In this document: positions 9,427-17,369 of the stretch, one piece after another
Numbering within the stretch: the first letter of the stretch is position 1
How the letters are laid out: the number at the start of each line of letters is the position of its first letter
Source: Bacteroidia bacterium
GTDB taxonomy: Bacteria; Bacteroidota; Bacteroidia; B-17B0; Aurantibacillaceae
Assembly (NCBI GenBank): GCA_014378485.1
Contig: JACMNO010000094.1
Coordinates: forward strand, 33,485 to 97,484
Direction: 5' to 3'
Length of the DNA stretch: 64,000 bases
Program-made: the position numbers and the translations under genes
Notes under the pieces: model-generated
What the model was told of the DNA's origin: nothing
The model's input: only the letters and a program-made list of their open reading frames with translations
The model's database searches: none

Positions 9427-9585
9427 TTATTTAACAGTATCGATCTACTGTCTTGTGTCTTGTCAAGAATATTCAAGGTCAAGGTGCTTTTAAAGTCAAA
9501 AATAAAGCAATTTTTTTAATCAATTAGCGTAAATATTTCCGGAGGAACTAAATATTATTAAGAAAAACAGTACAATTATTTTTGA

Positions 9586-9630
9586 TTGCTCCAGCGGAGC
9601 AAAATATTCAACTTCGCTCCGCTGGAGCAA
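9586..9630. repeat. Perfect 15-bp inverted repeat, palindrome within palindrome
   Basis: The arms at 9586-9600 and 9616-9630 are exact reverse complements, separated by 15 bases. Each arm is itself a small hairpin (GCTCC-AGC-GGAGC and GCTCC-GCT-GGAGC). It is much more GC-rich than its surroundings and lies between convergent genes. It lacks a clean T-tract next to the stem in either direction, so it is better described as a structured intergenic repeat than as a canonical terminator. The rest of the 9427-9683 gap shows nothing recognisable. Confidence 0.8.
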
Positions 9631-9683
9631 AAAAATATTGATTTTAAATAAACAATAAATCTGACTTTTTGAAGGACGATTAA

Positions 9684-10091
9684 TCATTCTTTTATCCACA
9701 TAAACACTTTACTGTTGTTCCTGTATTGATCAAAATCCTTGTCAAAGGTAATGGCGCAAAAATCAATGAATGGAAGTATTCCAAACACACCACCTAAGCT
9801 TGCAATATAGGCTACTGGCACATACGGTTTTGTTCCCAGGTAAATACGATGCAATCCAACAATACCAAACGGGAATGGAAAAGCAAGCACGGCCGCAGTG
9901 ATCTTTTTATTTAATTTATGTTTTTTACGAAACAACTGAAAAACAGGGTTCGGTTTTTTGTCGTTTAAAAGAATATTCTCTGAAGAAATAACAGTCGATG
10001 CGCTATCAAGATAATACACAGTTAGTATTCTGCATTTGGAATACAAATGAAATGACAGAACAGTAAACACTATGATTAAAAATCCCTTCAC
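9684..10091 (-). CDS. TM2 domain-containing membrane protein
   Basis: The 135-residue protein begins with a hydrophobic signal or anchor segment. The second half is a TM2 domain: AFPFPFGIVGLHRIYLGTKP, then a glycine-rich second helix (VAYIASLGGVFGILPFIDF). TM2 domains form a two-helix hairpin with a conserved turn, and their biochemical role is generally unknown. Its start overlaps the stop of the SCO gene by one base, so the two are translationally coupled. The neighbourhood hints at a link with copper or oxidase assembly, but that is inference. Confidence 0.75.
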   Translation of the reverse strand: MKGFLIIVFTVLSFHLYSKCRILTVYYLDSASTVISSENILLNDKKPNPVFQLFRKKHKLNKKITAAVLAFPFPFGIVGLHRIYLGTKPYVPVAYIASLGGVFGILPFIDFCAITFDKDFDQYRNNSKVFMWIKE

Positions 10092-10717
10092 TATTCCTCT
10101 TTTAAAAGTTTGATATCTGAAATCATCTTTACAACAGTTACGCTGTCTGTACCATCATACATTCCACGAATTCGTTGTTGTGCATCCACCAGGATAAACA
10201 ACTCGCTATGTAAAAATCCTTCCGGTGTTCCATCTCCTTCTAAAGCATTTACAAGGTAACTGTATCTTGCCATATCATAAATTGCTTTTTTACTCCCCGT
10301 CAGGAAATGCCATTTGTTTTTTATTGCCCCATAACTATTAGCATAGCCATTTAAAACCTCAACTGTATCATGCATTGGATTTACAGAATGCGATAAGATC
10401 AAAAAGCTATTATCATTTTTGAAAGCGTTTTGTACATGCACTAACTGTGAACTCATTTTAGGGCAAATGCTCTGGCAGGTGGCAAAGAAAAAATCAGCCA
10501 CATAAATTTTATTTTCAATGGACTTTTCTGTGATCGTATCACTAAATTGGTTTACAAATGAAAAAGGCTGAACACTATGATAAATCGTATCTTTCCCATC
10601 GACACCGGCAAGTTTTTTTTCTCCTATCACCGGCAATACTAATTTTTTTGTTTCCGTTGTTTTATCACAACCGAATAAACATATTAATCCAACCAGAATT
10701 AAAAATTGTTTTATCAT
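10091..10717 (-). CDS. SCO1/SenC-family lipoprotein, copper chaperone type
   Basis: The 208-residue protein has a lipobox with Cys17 (LICLFGC), so it should be an envelope lipoprotein. The thioredoxin-like SCO domain carries the copper-binding cysteines Cys81 and Cys85 (CQSICPK) and the distal histidine His170 (GFLHSE), followed by the family signature LVDAQQRIRGMYDG. SCO proteins deliver copper to, or reduce the cysteines of, the CuA site of cytochrome c oxidase subunit II; a CuA-type coxB is present at 61 kb. The start overlaps the stop of the next upstream gene by 4 bases. All SCO key residues are present, so it is the likely active member of this pair. Confidence 0.9.
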   Translation of the reverse strand: MIKQFLILVGLICLFGCDKTTETKKLVLPVIGEKKLAGVDGKDTIYHSVQPFSFVNQFSDTITEKSIENKIYVADFFFATCQSICPKMSSQLVHVQNAFKNDNSFLILSHSVNPMHDTVEVLNGYANSYGAIKNKWHFLTGSKKAIYDMARYSYLVNALEGDGTPEGFLHSELFILVDAQQRIRGMYDGTDSVTVVKMISDIKLLKEE

Positions 10718-11382
10718 TTACTTTCTATTTTATTTACATTAATCATTTGCTCTTTCTCCTCCTTAAGTCTCAAATGTTGATACTCTTCTGTTAATCGTTT
10801 TATTTCAGCAATATATCTGCCATCATAATATCCCCTGATATGGCGCTTTTTATCTACTAATACAAAAAAGCTGTAGTCTATATAAATGGGTTTTCCTTTA
10901 AAGTATGTCAGATTTAAACTGTCAAAAGAAGAAGGTGGCCAATACATATTTAAAATATTTTTATTCCCTACAGATAATTTCTGCATTTCCCTTAAGCAGG
11001 TTGGGTCATTTATTCCTTCGCATGGAGTAACAATTACAAAAGGAATTAATTTTATTTTATCTTTTTTATACTGAGCATATTCAGTTAATCCGGCCATGCG
11101 GTAATCGTCTTTTTTATAACTTTGCTTTATAAAACAAACCGCAAATAATGGAAAGTTAACTGTATCAAGATTAAAATTCTCTAAGCCTTGAGTTTCATTA
11201 TTATTAACCGGCAATGTTTTAAAAGTTGAATTTACTTTATAATAAACCGTATCGTTTCCGTTCAACTCTTTTGGTCCATAATAAGGAAGCTTACGGGAAT
11301 TAATCGTTGTAAATTCAAGTATTATTTTAAACAGAGCAGGGAATAAAAGAATAACAAAAAAAAGTAGCTTTTTATTTTTCAT
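10714..11382 (-). CDS. SCO-like protein lacking the copper-binding cysteines
   Basis: The 222-residue protein has an N-terminal membrane segment (residues 5-23). Its C-terminal part matches SCO proteins (FFVLVDKKRHIRGYYDGR, compare LVDAQQRIRGMYDG next door), and the opening region also aligns (NGNDTVYYKV with DGKDTIYHSV). At the expected CxxxC position only one cysteine remains (AVCFIKQ, Cys83). Two other cysteines occur at 121 and 129 in VTPCEGINDPTC. It looks like a tandem paralogue of the downstream SCO gene that has lost the classical site. It may bind a partner or have a different redox site. It is coupled to the active SCO gene by a 4-base overlap. Confidence 0.7.
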   Translation of the reverse strand: MKNKKLLFFVILLFPALFKIILEFTTINSRKLPYYGPKELNGNDTVYYKVNSTFKTLPVNNNETQGLENFNLDTVNFPLFAVCFIKQSYKKDDYRMAGLTEYAQYKKDKIKLIPFVIVTPCEGINDPTCLREMQKLSVGNKNILNMYWPPSSFDSLNLTYFKGKPIYIDYSFFVLVDKKRHIRGYYDGRYIAEIKRLTEEYQHLRLKEEKEQMINVNKIESK

Positions 11383-11434
11383 TGAGGACGATTACTTTGT
11401 GTTTAATTTAATTTCTAATTAACTGCTTTTAAAA

Positions 11435-11869
11435 TTAAAAATCTCTATTCTTCAGACTTTCTACAATTTTCTCATTCAATTTATCTCTGAATTTTTGCTT
11501 ATGTGAGGCTCTCATACCCAATAGCGGAAGCGATTCCGCATCACCATCGTTATAAATTAACTTGAACGAATTACTTTTTTTTTCTTCGATTGCCCTGGCA
11601 TCTAAATAATAAAATTCTTTATTGTAAATCAAAGATTGCTTAATCTCAAACCTGTTTTCATAAACCACCGCGTATGGATTTACTATGAACCACAGGCCTT
11701 GCAGCGTGAGCATTAATCCGGGAATAGCTGTTGCAGTACCCCATGGGTTAACATCCAAAAGCATTTTAATACTAAACCAATCAATCAATAAAGCTGATAC
11801 GGTAGTTATAATTACTAATAAAATATTACGTTCAAAATATTCCTTTGGTTCTTCATCCTTGTTTTTCAC
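11435..11869 (-). CDS. Small membrane protein with PH-like C-terminal domain
   Basis: The 144-residue protein starts at GTG. It has two hydrophobic helices (residues about 16-36 and 46-66), then a beta-rich soluble part (VVYENRFEIKQSLIYNKEFYYLDARAI) resembling the bacterial PH-like domains that follow paired helices in small membrane proteins. The function is unknown. It is the first gene of the - strand group that includes both SCO genes and the TM2 gene, with a 52-base gap to the next gene. A perfect -7 box ends only 5 bases before the start codon, so the message may be leaderless. Confidence 0.6.
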   Translation of the reverse strand: MKNKDEEPKEYFERNILLVIITTVSALLIDWFSIKMLLDVNPWGTATAIPGLMLTLQGLWFIVNPYAVVYENRFEIKQSLIYNKEFYYLDARAIEEKKSNSFKLIYNDGDAESLPLLGMRASHKQKFRDKLNEKIVESLKNRDF

Positions 11870-11873
11870 AGCG

Positions 11874-11881
11874 CAAAGTTA
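11874..11881 (-). promoter_or_regulatory. -7 promoter box for the SCO group
   Basis: Read on the - strand, TAACTTTG matches TAnnTTTG exactly. No convincing TTG lies at the expected -33 distance. A perfect 14-bp palindrome (TTAAAGTACTTTAA, 11886-11899) occupies the spacer region, as a repressor site might. Confidence 0.45.
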
Positions 11882-11999
11882 AAAATTAAAGTACTTTAAC
11901 TTTTGTTTATTAAATATATTTTTTATACTTGTTATATAGAAATTATTCATTTTTGTAACGTTTTGTAAGTTATTACGTTACACTAATAAACCAAACGCA

Positions 12000-13505
12000 A
12001 TGTCCACTAAAATAAAACTCACATTCCAAAAGGCGCTATTGGTGTCTGTATTGGGTACAGGAAGTTTGTTTGCTCAAAACATACTTACTATGTCAGACAA
12101 TCCTGTAGCTGCAATGCTGGATAGTTTGGCAAATCAAAAAATTCTTGAAAAAGCTTTATTGAAGCCTGTATACCCAAAGGTTAACAAATATAAATATGCT
12201 GTCGACAGTGTACCTCGTTTTGAAGATTTTGTTTATGAGAGCCGTTTGGCAAAACTGGATGCTACTTCACCTTTCGATTTGATCTATAATCCGCATGTTA
12301 AAGGATTTATTGAATTATATGCTGTTCGTAAGCGTGAGCTAGTGAGCCGAATGATGGGTCTGTCCCAGTTATATTATCCGATGTTTGAAGAGGTTTTTGA
12401 TAAACATAATATTCCTTTAGAGTTAAAACATTTGGCGGTTATTGAATCTGCACTGAATCCAAATGCCCGATCTCGTTGTGGTGCAACCGGTTTATGGCAG
12501 TTTATGTACCCTACGGGAAAAATGTACGGATTGAATGTAACTTCCTATATTGATGAACGTTCTGATGTTTACAAGGCTACTGAAGCTGCTGCAGAATATT
12601 TAAAAAGTCTATACGGTATGTTTGGTGATTGGCAAATGGTTTTAGCAGCTTATAATGCAGGACCCGGAACAATCAGCAAAGCCATTCGCCGCAGTGGTGG
12701 AAAAAAAACGTATTGGGAAATCCGTCCTTATTTGCCTTTAGAAACTCAAGCTTATGTTCCGGCATTTATCGCAGCTAATTATGTGATGAATTATCCAACA
12801 GAACATAACATTTATGCTTCAACGCCACGTAAAACATATTTTGAAGTAGATACGGCTATTTTAAAAGAACCAATGTCTTTTGACCAGATCTCGGCAGCAT
12901 TAGATGTATCTGTAGATGAAATTGCTTATTTCAATCCGCAATATCGTAAAGGTGTTATTCCTGCCGGTGGAAATTGTTTAACATTACCAAAAGCAAAGAT
13001 CGGCACTTTCTTATCGAATGAAACAGAAATTTATGCTGCCGGCAAATCACAACAGTTAGTTGCTTTAGAGGGTTCGGTTGCTGTTAAAGAAGTTCAAAAA
13101 ACGCATACAGTAAGAAATGGTGAAAAATTAGGAACAATTGCTCGTAAATACGGAGTTACTATTGCTGATCTGAAATCATGGAACTACATTGGCAAAAAAG
13201 GCATTAAGGCGGGGAAAAAGCTGATCGTCTATGTGAAACAGGATGTTCCGGTTGCTAATCCAACAAAAACAGATACACCAAAGGCGCCTCAAACTAATCT
13301 AGCAAATAACGATACAACTGCGGAATCACGGAAGTTAGCTGATAAATCAACTTCTGACATAAAAATTCATAAAGTAAAAAAAGGCGAAACCTTATACGGT
13401 ATTTCAAAAAAATATAATATCAGCGTTGATAAACTGATAGAATTAAATGGCTTCAAAAAAAATCCACAGTTATTATTAGGACAAAAAATTAAATTGATAT
13501 CTTAA
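12000..13505 (+). CDS. mltD: Membrane-bound lytic murein transglycosylase, MltD-like, with two LysM domains
   Basis: The 501-residue protein has a signal peptide ending near SLFAQ (residue 26). The SLT family 1 catalytic domain has the active-site Glu near residue 149 in VIESALNP, followed by SRCGATGLWQFM and the conserved AYNAGPG near 217. Two LysM peptidoglycan-binding domains follow, at about 365-407 and 457-501 (IHKVKKGETLYGISKKY). It cleaves the glycan strands of peptidoglycan, leaving 1,6-anhydro-MurNAc ends, and acts in the periplasm. It lacks an obvious lipobox, so it may be soluble rather than a lipoprotein like E. coli MltD. It stands alone, with a terminator downstream. Confidence 0.92.
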   Translation: MSTKIKLTFQKALLVSVLGTGSLFAQNILTMSDNPVAAMLDSLANQKILEKALLKPVYPKVNKYKYAVDSVPRFEDFVYESRLAKLDATSPFDLIYNPHVKGFIELYAVRKRELVSRMMGLSQLYYPMFEEVFDKHNIPLELKHLAVIESALNPNARSRCGATGLWQFMYPTGKMYGLNVTSYIDERSDVYKATEAAAEYLKSLYGMFGDWQMVLAAYNAGPGTISKAIRRSGGKKTYWEIRPYLPLETQAYVPAFIAANYVMNYPTEHNIYASTPRKTYFEVDTAILKEPMSFDQISAALDVSVDEIAYFNPQYRKGVIPAGGNCLTLPKAKIGTFLSNETEIYAAGKSQQLVALEGSVAVKEVQKTHTVRNGEKLGTIARKYGVTIADLKSWNYIGKKGIKAGKKLIVYVKQDVPVANPTKTDTPKAPQTNLANNDTTAESRKLADKSTSDIKIHKVKKGETLYGISKKYNISVDKLIELNGFKKNPQLLLGQKIKLIS

Positions 13506-13531
13506 TCTTCAATTATATTGTTTTTTAAACG

Positions 13532-13562
13532 AAACCCTCTGATAATCAGGGGGTTTTGTTTT
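13532..13562 (+). terminator. Rho-independent terminator after mltD
   Basis: An 11-bp stem (AAACCCTCTGA / TCAGGGGGTTT, one T-G pair) with a 3-base loop is followed by TTTTGTTTT. It lies 27 bases after the stop. Confidence 0.85.
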
Positions 13563-13613
13563 AATGACAGGTGTAACATTTTAAAGCCTATAGGCGTCTT
13601 ATAGTTATTAAAA

Positions 13614-14099
13614 TTGACAGTAACAGAATATAATCAGTGTGTGGATAGCTATTCCGATTCTTTATATCGCTTTATTTTAAAGCATATTAAAGATGAGGAT
13701 GCTGCTAAAGATATTGTGCAGGACACATATGAAAAAGTGTGGCGTAAAGTGAATGATATTGAAAGCACTAATGCCAAATCATATATGTTTACCACGGCCC
13801 ATCATACACTTGTGGATTATACCAGAAAAGCAAAAAAACAGGGAGATTATAACGAAGTGATTGAAAATTCACTGAAGCATGAAAAGCACTATTCTGATAT
13901 TAAAGAAATCTTAAATACGGCTTTGGATAGATTGCCGGAGATCCAAAAAAGTGTTGTGCTGCTAAGAGATTATGAAGGTTATGATTACGCTGAAATTGGC
14001 AAGATCACTAATTTAACGGAAAGCCAGGTAAAAGTCTATATTTTCAGAGCCAGAGCATTTTTAAAAAATTACATTGGTAAACTAGAAGTTATTATTTAA
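13614..14099 (+). CDS. ECF-type RNA polymerase sigma factor
   Basis: The 161-residue protein has sigma region 2 (SLYRFILKHIKDEDAAKDIVQDTYEKVW, residues about 15-45) and region 4 (LPEIQKSVVLLRDYEGYDYAEIG, then a helix-turn-helix with SQVKVYIFRAR, residues about 104-150). The length is typical of ECF sigma factors. The only start close to the upstream in-frame stop is a TTG at 13614; no ATG precedes region 2. The stop overlaps the ATG of the next gene by one base (TAATG), as in sigma/anti-sigma pairs. The regulon is unknown. Confidence 0.88.
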   Translation: MTVTEYNQCVDSYSDSLYRFILKHIKDEDAAKDIVQDTYEKVWRKVNDIESTNAKSYMFTTAHHTLVDYTRKAKKQGDYNEVIENSLKHEKHYSDIKEILNTALDRLPEIQKSVVLLRDYEGYDYAEIGKITNLTESQVKVYIFRARAFLKNYIGKLEVII

Positions 14100-15121
14100 T
14101 GAACAGAATTGACATATATAATTACGAAGCTTACTTACTGGATTTTTCGGAAGGAAATCTGGGAGGTGAACTGCAAATGGAATTGGAGTTATTTTTAATT
14201 CAACATCCTGAATTAAATGTTGATTTGAGTGAAGTATCATTAGTTGAATTAGATAAAGAAGAGATCTGTTTTCCGAAAAAAAATAATTTAAAAAAGTCTG
14301 AATCAGATCTTATTTCAGAAATACAATTTATATCCTACATTGAAAATCAGATTCCTCTTGATGAAGGATTAATAATAGAAAAAAGTTGTGCTTCCAATCC
14401 TTCTTTAACTACTGAATTAAGTCTTTACCAACAAACCATCTCGCGTGCGGATCTTTCCATTACCTACTCAGATAAAAATAAATTAAAACGGCGCCCAGGT
14501 ATTATATGGTTTGATTTTTCTATAGTTCAATATGCATCAGCTGCTTGTGTGCTATTTTTGATCGGGTTATTTGTTTTGTGGCCGAAACTCGGCAAAACTA
14601 ATTTTGACTCTCAATTGGCTGAACATAAAAAAATTACACCCTCTGTAAAGGAAAACAATGCTTTAACCCAAAAAAAGGAAGCCGACTCAGAAATAAAAAC
14701 AGAACCGATAACAATTCCTCAGAATTCAAATAAGCAGAAAAAAATAAATACTAGAAACAACGCGTCAATTTCAAAAGAGAACCTTATTAGCGACACGATT
14801 GGGCTAAAACCGGATAAACTTCCGCCAATTGAAGAGATAAAGAAAAACGAACCTTTAATTGGCATCAATAATTTACCTACTATTAATCCTTCTAACCAAA
14901 CTGTCGTGCAGGTCATCACAGAAAACGAAGAAGCGTCCGACGCTATAAACACTGGGCCAAATAAAAACGGTCTCTGGGCATTAGCAATTAAAGCATTGAA
15001 AAACCTAAACAAGGTCGGTGTAAAATCAGTGAATGGTAACGAAGATGAAAATAAAGATAAAACCTCCTATGCTCTGACATTGGGTGGCCTAAATATTACT
15101 CATAAAGTGGGTAATTTATAG
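14099..15121 (+). CDS. Probable anti-sigma factor, single-pass membrane protein
   Basis: The 340-residue protein opens with a segment seen in many Bacteroidota anti-sigma proteins (YNYEAYLLDFSEGNLGGELQ, then a helix ending in FLIQHPEL). A single transmembrane helix lies at about residues 143-160 (ASAACVLFLIGLFVLWP), followed by a long polar, Lys/Asn-rich tail that would be periplasmic. It lacks a Cys/His zinc-binding anti-sigma motif. Together with its one-base overlap with the sigma gene, this supports a role in holding the sigma factor at the membrane. No enzymatic domain is visible. Its 3' end overlaps yraN by 6 bases tail to tail. Confidence 0.75.
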   Translation: MNRIDIYNYEAYLLDFSEGNLGGELQMELELFLIQHPELNVDLSEVSLVELDKEEICFPKKNNLKKSESDLISEIQFISYIENQIPLDEGLIIEKSCASNPSLTTELSLYQQTISRADLSITYSDKNKLKRRPGIIWFDFSIVQYASAACVLFLIGLFVLWPKLGKTNFDSQLAEHKKITPSVKENNALTQKKEADSEIKTEPITIPQNSNKQKKINTRNNASISKENLISDTIGLKPDKLPPIEEIKKNEPLIGINNLPTINPSNQTVVQVITENEEASDAINTGPNKNGLWALAIKALKNLNKVGVKSVNGNEDENKDKTSYALTLGGLNITHKVGNL

Positions 15122-15478
15122 AGTAGGATAAAAGGCCCCCACGATATGTTCTACTGTTAATTCATTAGGATTATGGATTATCGAGACAACGTCAAACCTT
15201 GTTTCCCAATTTATGTTATTTTCTCTGATATAAAAATCCGCGGCTTTTATCACCCTTTTTTGCTTTGTTTTTGTCACAAATTCTTCCGGATTACCAAAAA
15301 AATTACTTGCTCTTAGTTTCACTTCGATCACTACCAAAGTACTATTGATACTGGCAATTATATCTATTTCAAGATGCTTATGCCTCCAGTTTTTTTCAAG
15401 GATCTCGTAGCCCGATTTTAATAAATGAGCAATGGCAATTTCTTCTCCTAGAAAGCCTTTTTGAGTATTATTTGGCAT
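15116..15478 (-). CDS. yraN: YraN family (UPF0102) nuclease-fold protein
   Basis: The 120-residue protein has the UPF0102 layout: GFLGEEIAIAHLLKSGYEILEKNWR at the N-terminus, then the restriction-endonuclease-like core with Glu-x-Asp (LEIDIIA) and VVIEVKLR. A conserved C-terminal RFDVVSI segment completes it. The E-x-D...E-x-K pattern resembles Holliday-junction resolvase and PD-(D/E)XK folds. The cellular role is not established in any organism I know of. The gene converges on the anti-sigma gene with a 6-base overlap of coding ends. Confidence 0.9.
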   Translation of the reverse strand: MPNNTQKGFLGEEIAIAHLLKSGYEILEKNWRHKHLEIDIIASINSTLVVIEVKLRASNFFGNPEEFVTKTKQKRVIKAADFYIRENNINWETRFDVVSIIHNPNELTVEHIVGAFYPTL

Positions 15479-15536
15479 AATTTTTATTTATAACTAAATT
15501 ATATTATTTTAGTGTAAAATTTAAACCTCAAATTAA

Positions 15537-16178
15537 ATGAATAAAATTAAATTATTAGTAGCAAGTCTATCTTTATCTGTAATGGCAATTGCTCAATCTT
15601 ATGAAGGAAGTATCGAATTTAAAATGGAAACTTCTAAAGATACTACTACAAACATCTATTACGTTAAAGGTAATAATGTAAAGTTAGATCAGATTGGCCG
15701 TAAATCGGGAAAAGTAGAAGGTAGTTTCGTTTTTGATTTAAGTTCAAACGAAATTAGGTTTGTTAACCCCATTCGTAAAGTGTGGGGAGAGCATAAAAGT
15801 GAAACCGCTCCAATGATTAAAGGGACTTGTGTATCTACTAAAGGAACAAACACCAAAATGGTTCAAGGGCAAAAGTGTATTGAATACATTGTGAAAAATA
15901 CAGAAGAAAACACGCAAATTACATATTGGTTAGCCAACAATAAATATGATTTCTTTGCTCCATTGGTTAAAATATGGAACAGAAAAGACAAACAAAGCAT
16001 CTACTTTAATCAGATCAAAGATCTGCCAAAAGGTTCTATGCCTTTATTATCTGAAGAAAAAACAATTTCCGATGGAAAATTAGTGAGTAAGTTGGAAGTA
16101 TCTAAAATCAGTAAAGGATCTATTGATGATTCTAAACTTGCAATCCCTTCAGAATATAAAAAGTTCGAACAAAAATAA
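15537..16178 (+). CDS. DUF4412 domain-containing secreted protein
   Basis: The 213-residue protein has a clear signal peptide (MNKIKLLVASLSLSVMAIAQ). The mature part begins SYEGSIEFKMET and continues with a beta-rich DUF4412-like domain (YYVKGNNVKLDQIG, GQKCIEYIVKN, TQITYWLANN). This family is common in Bacteroidota; members are periplasmic or secreted, possibly LolA-like in fold, with unknown function. A strong terminator lies directly downstream, so the gene is probably transcribed alone. Confidence 0.75.
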   Translation: MNKIKLLVASLSLSVMAIAQSYEGSIEFKMETSKDTTTNIYYVKGNNVKLDQIGRKSGKVEGSFVFDLSSNEIRFVNPIRKVWGEHKSETAPMIKGTCVSTKGTNTKMVQGQKCIEYIVKNTEENTQITYWLANNKYDFFAPLVKIWNRKDKQSIYFNQIKDLPKGSMPLLSEEKTISDGKLVSKLEVSKISKGSIDDSKLAIPSEYKKFEQK

Positions 16179-16191
16179 TTTTTTATCTATT

Positions 16192-16230
16192 TGAAAAAGC
16201 CGCTGTGTAAATTTCACAGCGGCTTTTTCA
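16192..16230. terminator. Strong terminator after the DUF4412 gene
   Basis: A perfect 16-bp stem (16192-16207 with 16215-16230; core AAAAAGCCGCTGTG) has a 7-base loop. The A-tract and T-tract form part of the stem, so it can act in both directions. Confidence 0.9.
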
Positions 16231-16303
16231 TTTAACCAAACTTAACAGTTTATTCCGGTTACTTAAATCATCCTTGTGGCATCAATAATAAAAATCCACA
16301 ATC

Positions 16304-17233
16304 ATGAAAAAACCAACATCCAACTTCTTAAAACTATCAGCCATCGTTTTAAGTACAACCATTGTATTGTTTTCTTGCGGTGCTTCATCAGAACAAATGA
16401 CTGACCGTGAAGAAACCGCAAAAGCATTCGCTGATTCTGTTTCAACCAGCATTCAAAACATAAACAAAACCCCTTTGCAAGCTGATAGCAACAGAACTTT
16501 TGTGCGTACTGCCGATTTATCATTTAAAGTAAAAGATGTGAAAACAGCTACGTTTGATATTGAGCGCATTGTATCAGACCATAATGGTTATGTGACCTCA
16601 TCTATTTTAGAAAGCAACATTAATTTTAAAAACTCAGTAAGAGCCAGTAAAGACAGTATGCTGGATGTTATTAATTATATTGTACACAACAATATTGTTA
16701 TTCGCATTCCAAATAAAGATTTAGATAAAACACTTACAGAAATATCCGACTTAATTGATTATTTAGATTTCAGAAAAATAAAAGCAGAGGATGTTACCAA
16801 ACAATTTCAATCAGCAAAATTATCAGAGAACCGATTTGTAAATCATAAAAAAAGATTGGAAAAAGCGGTAGATCTAAAAGGAAAAAAGCTGGATCAAATG
16901 GTTGACGCAGAAAATGAGTTATTGGTAAAGCAGGAATGGGCAGATAACTCTAAACTAAACACATTGGAACTGGCTCACGATGTTTATTTTAGTACAGTAA
17001 CCATTGCAATTTATCAAAACGAAACAACTAAAAAAGAAACTTATGCTTATACTTTTCCGGTTGAGCCCTATACGCCAAATTTTGGGGCAAAATTCCTGGC
17101 GTCTCTAAAAGATGGGGCATCTATCTTTGGTGAAATAATCTTATTCTTTGTTAAGTTATGGCCAATAGCTCTTTTAGTAATGGGTGTAATTGCATTGATT
17201 AAATTAGTAGTAAGGCAAAAGTGGTTTGCTTAA
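16304..17233 (+). CDS. DUF4349 domain-containing lipoprotein
   Basis: The 309-residue protein has a lipobox (TTIVLFSCG, Cys near residue 25). The DUF4349 body begins RTADLSFKVKDVKTATFDIERIV and includes VIRIPNKDLDKTLTEISDL, a helical coiled-coil-like part and VYFSTVTIAIYQ. A C-terminal transmembrane helix (residues about 280-300) ends in basic residues. The protein is thus anchored at both ends in the envelope. DUF4349 proteins are widespread and uncharacterised; the layout suggests an envelope-stress or secretion-associated role, which is only a guess. The gene is monocistronic, with a terminator immediately after it. Confidence 0.8.
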   Translation: MKKPTSNFLKLSAIVLSTTIVLFSCGASSEQMTDREETAKAFADSVSTSIQNINKTPLQADSNRTFVRTADLSFKVKDVKTATFDIERIVSDHNGYVTSSILESNINFKNSVRASKDSMLDVINYIVHNNIVIRIPNKDLDKTLTEISDLIDYLDFRKIKAEDVTKQFQSAKLSENRFVNHKKRLEKAVDLKGKKLDQMVDAENELLVKQEWADNSKLNTLELAHDVYFSTVTIAIYQNETTKKETYAYTFPVEPYTPNFGAKFLASLKDGASIFGEIILFFVKLWPIALLVMGVIALIKLVVRQKWFA

Positions 17234-17239
17234 TTTTTT

Positions 17240-17290
17240 AATAACGGAGATTGATCACGCCAAGGCGTGACCCGAAGTCTCCGTTATTTT
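17240..17290 (+). terminator. Terminator with nested hairpin after the DUF4349 gene
   Basis: An outer 11-bp stem (AATAACGGAGA / TCTCCGTTATT) encloses an inner perfect stem (CACGCC/GGCGTG). The outer stem runs into TTTT. Confidence 0.8.
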
Positions 17291-17369
17291 ATTGTTGACT
17301 AAATCATTTATAACCGTATTTTTATAATCTGTTAAACGAAATTTTTCAGAATACATTTAATCTAAAACA

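Noticed and set aside
9586..9630. Bidirectional Rho-independent terminator
   Set aside because: The stem is strong, but no T-tract follows it in either direction.
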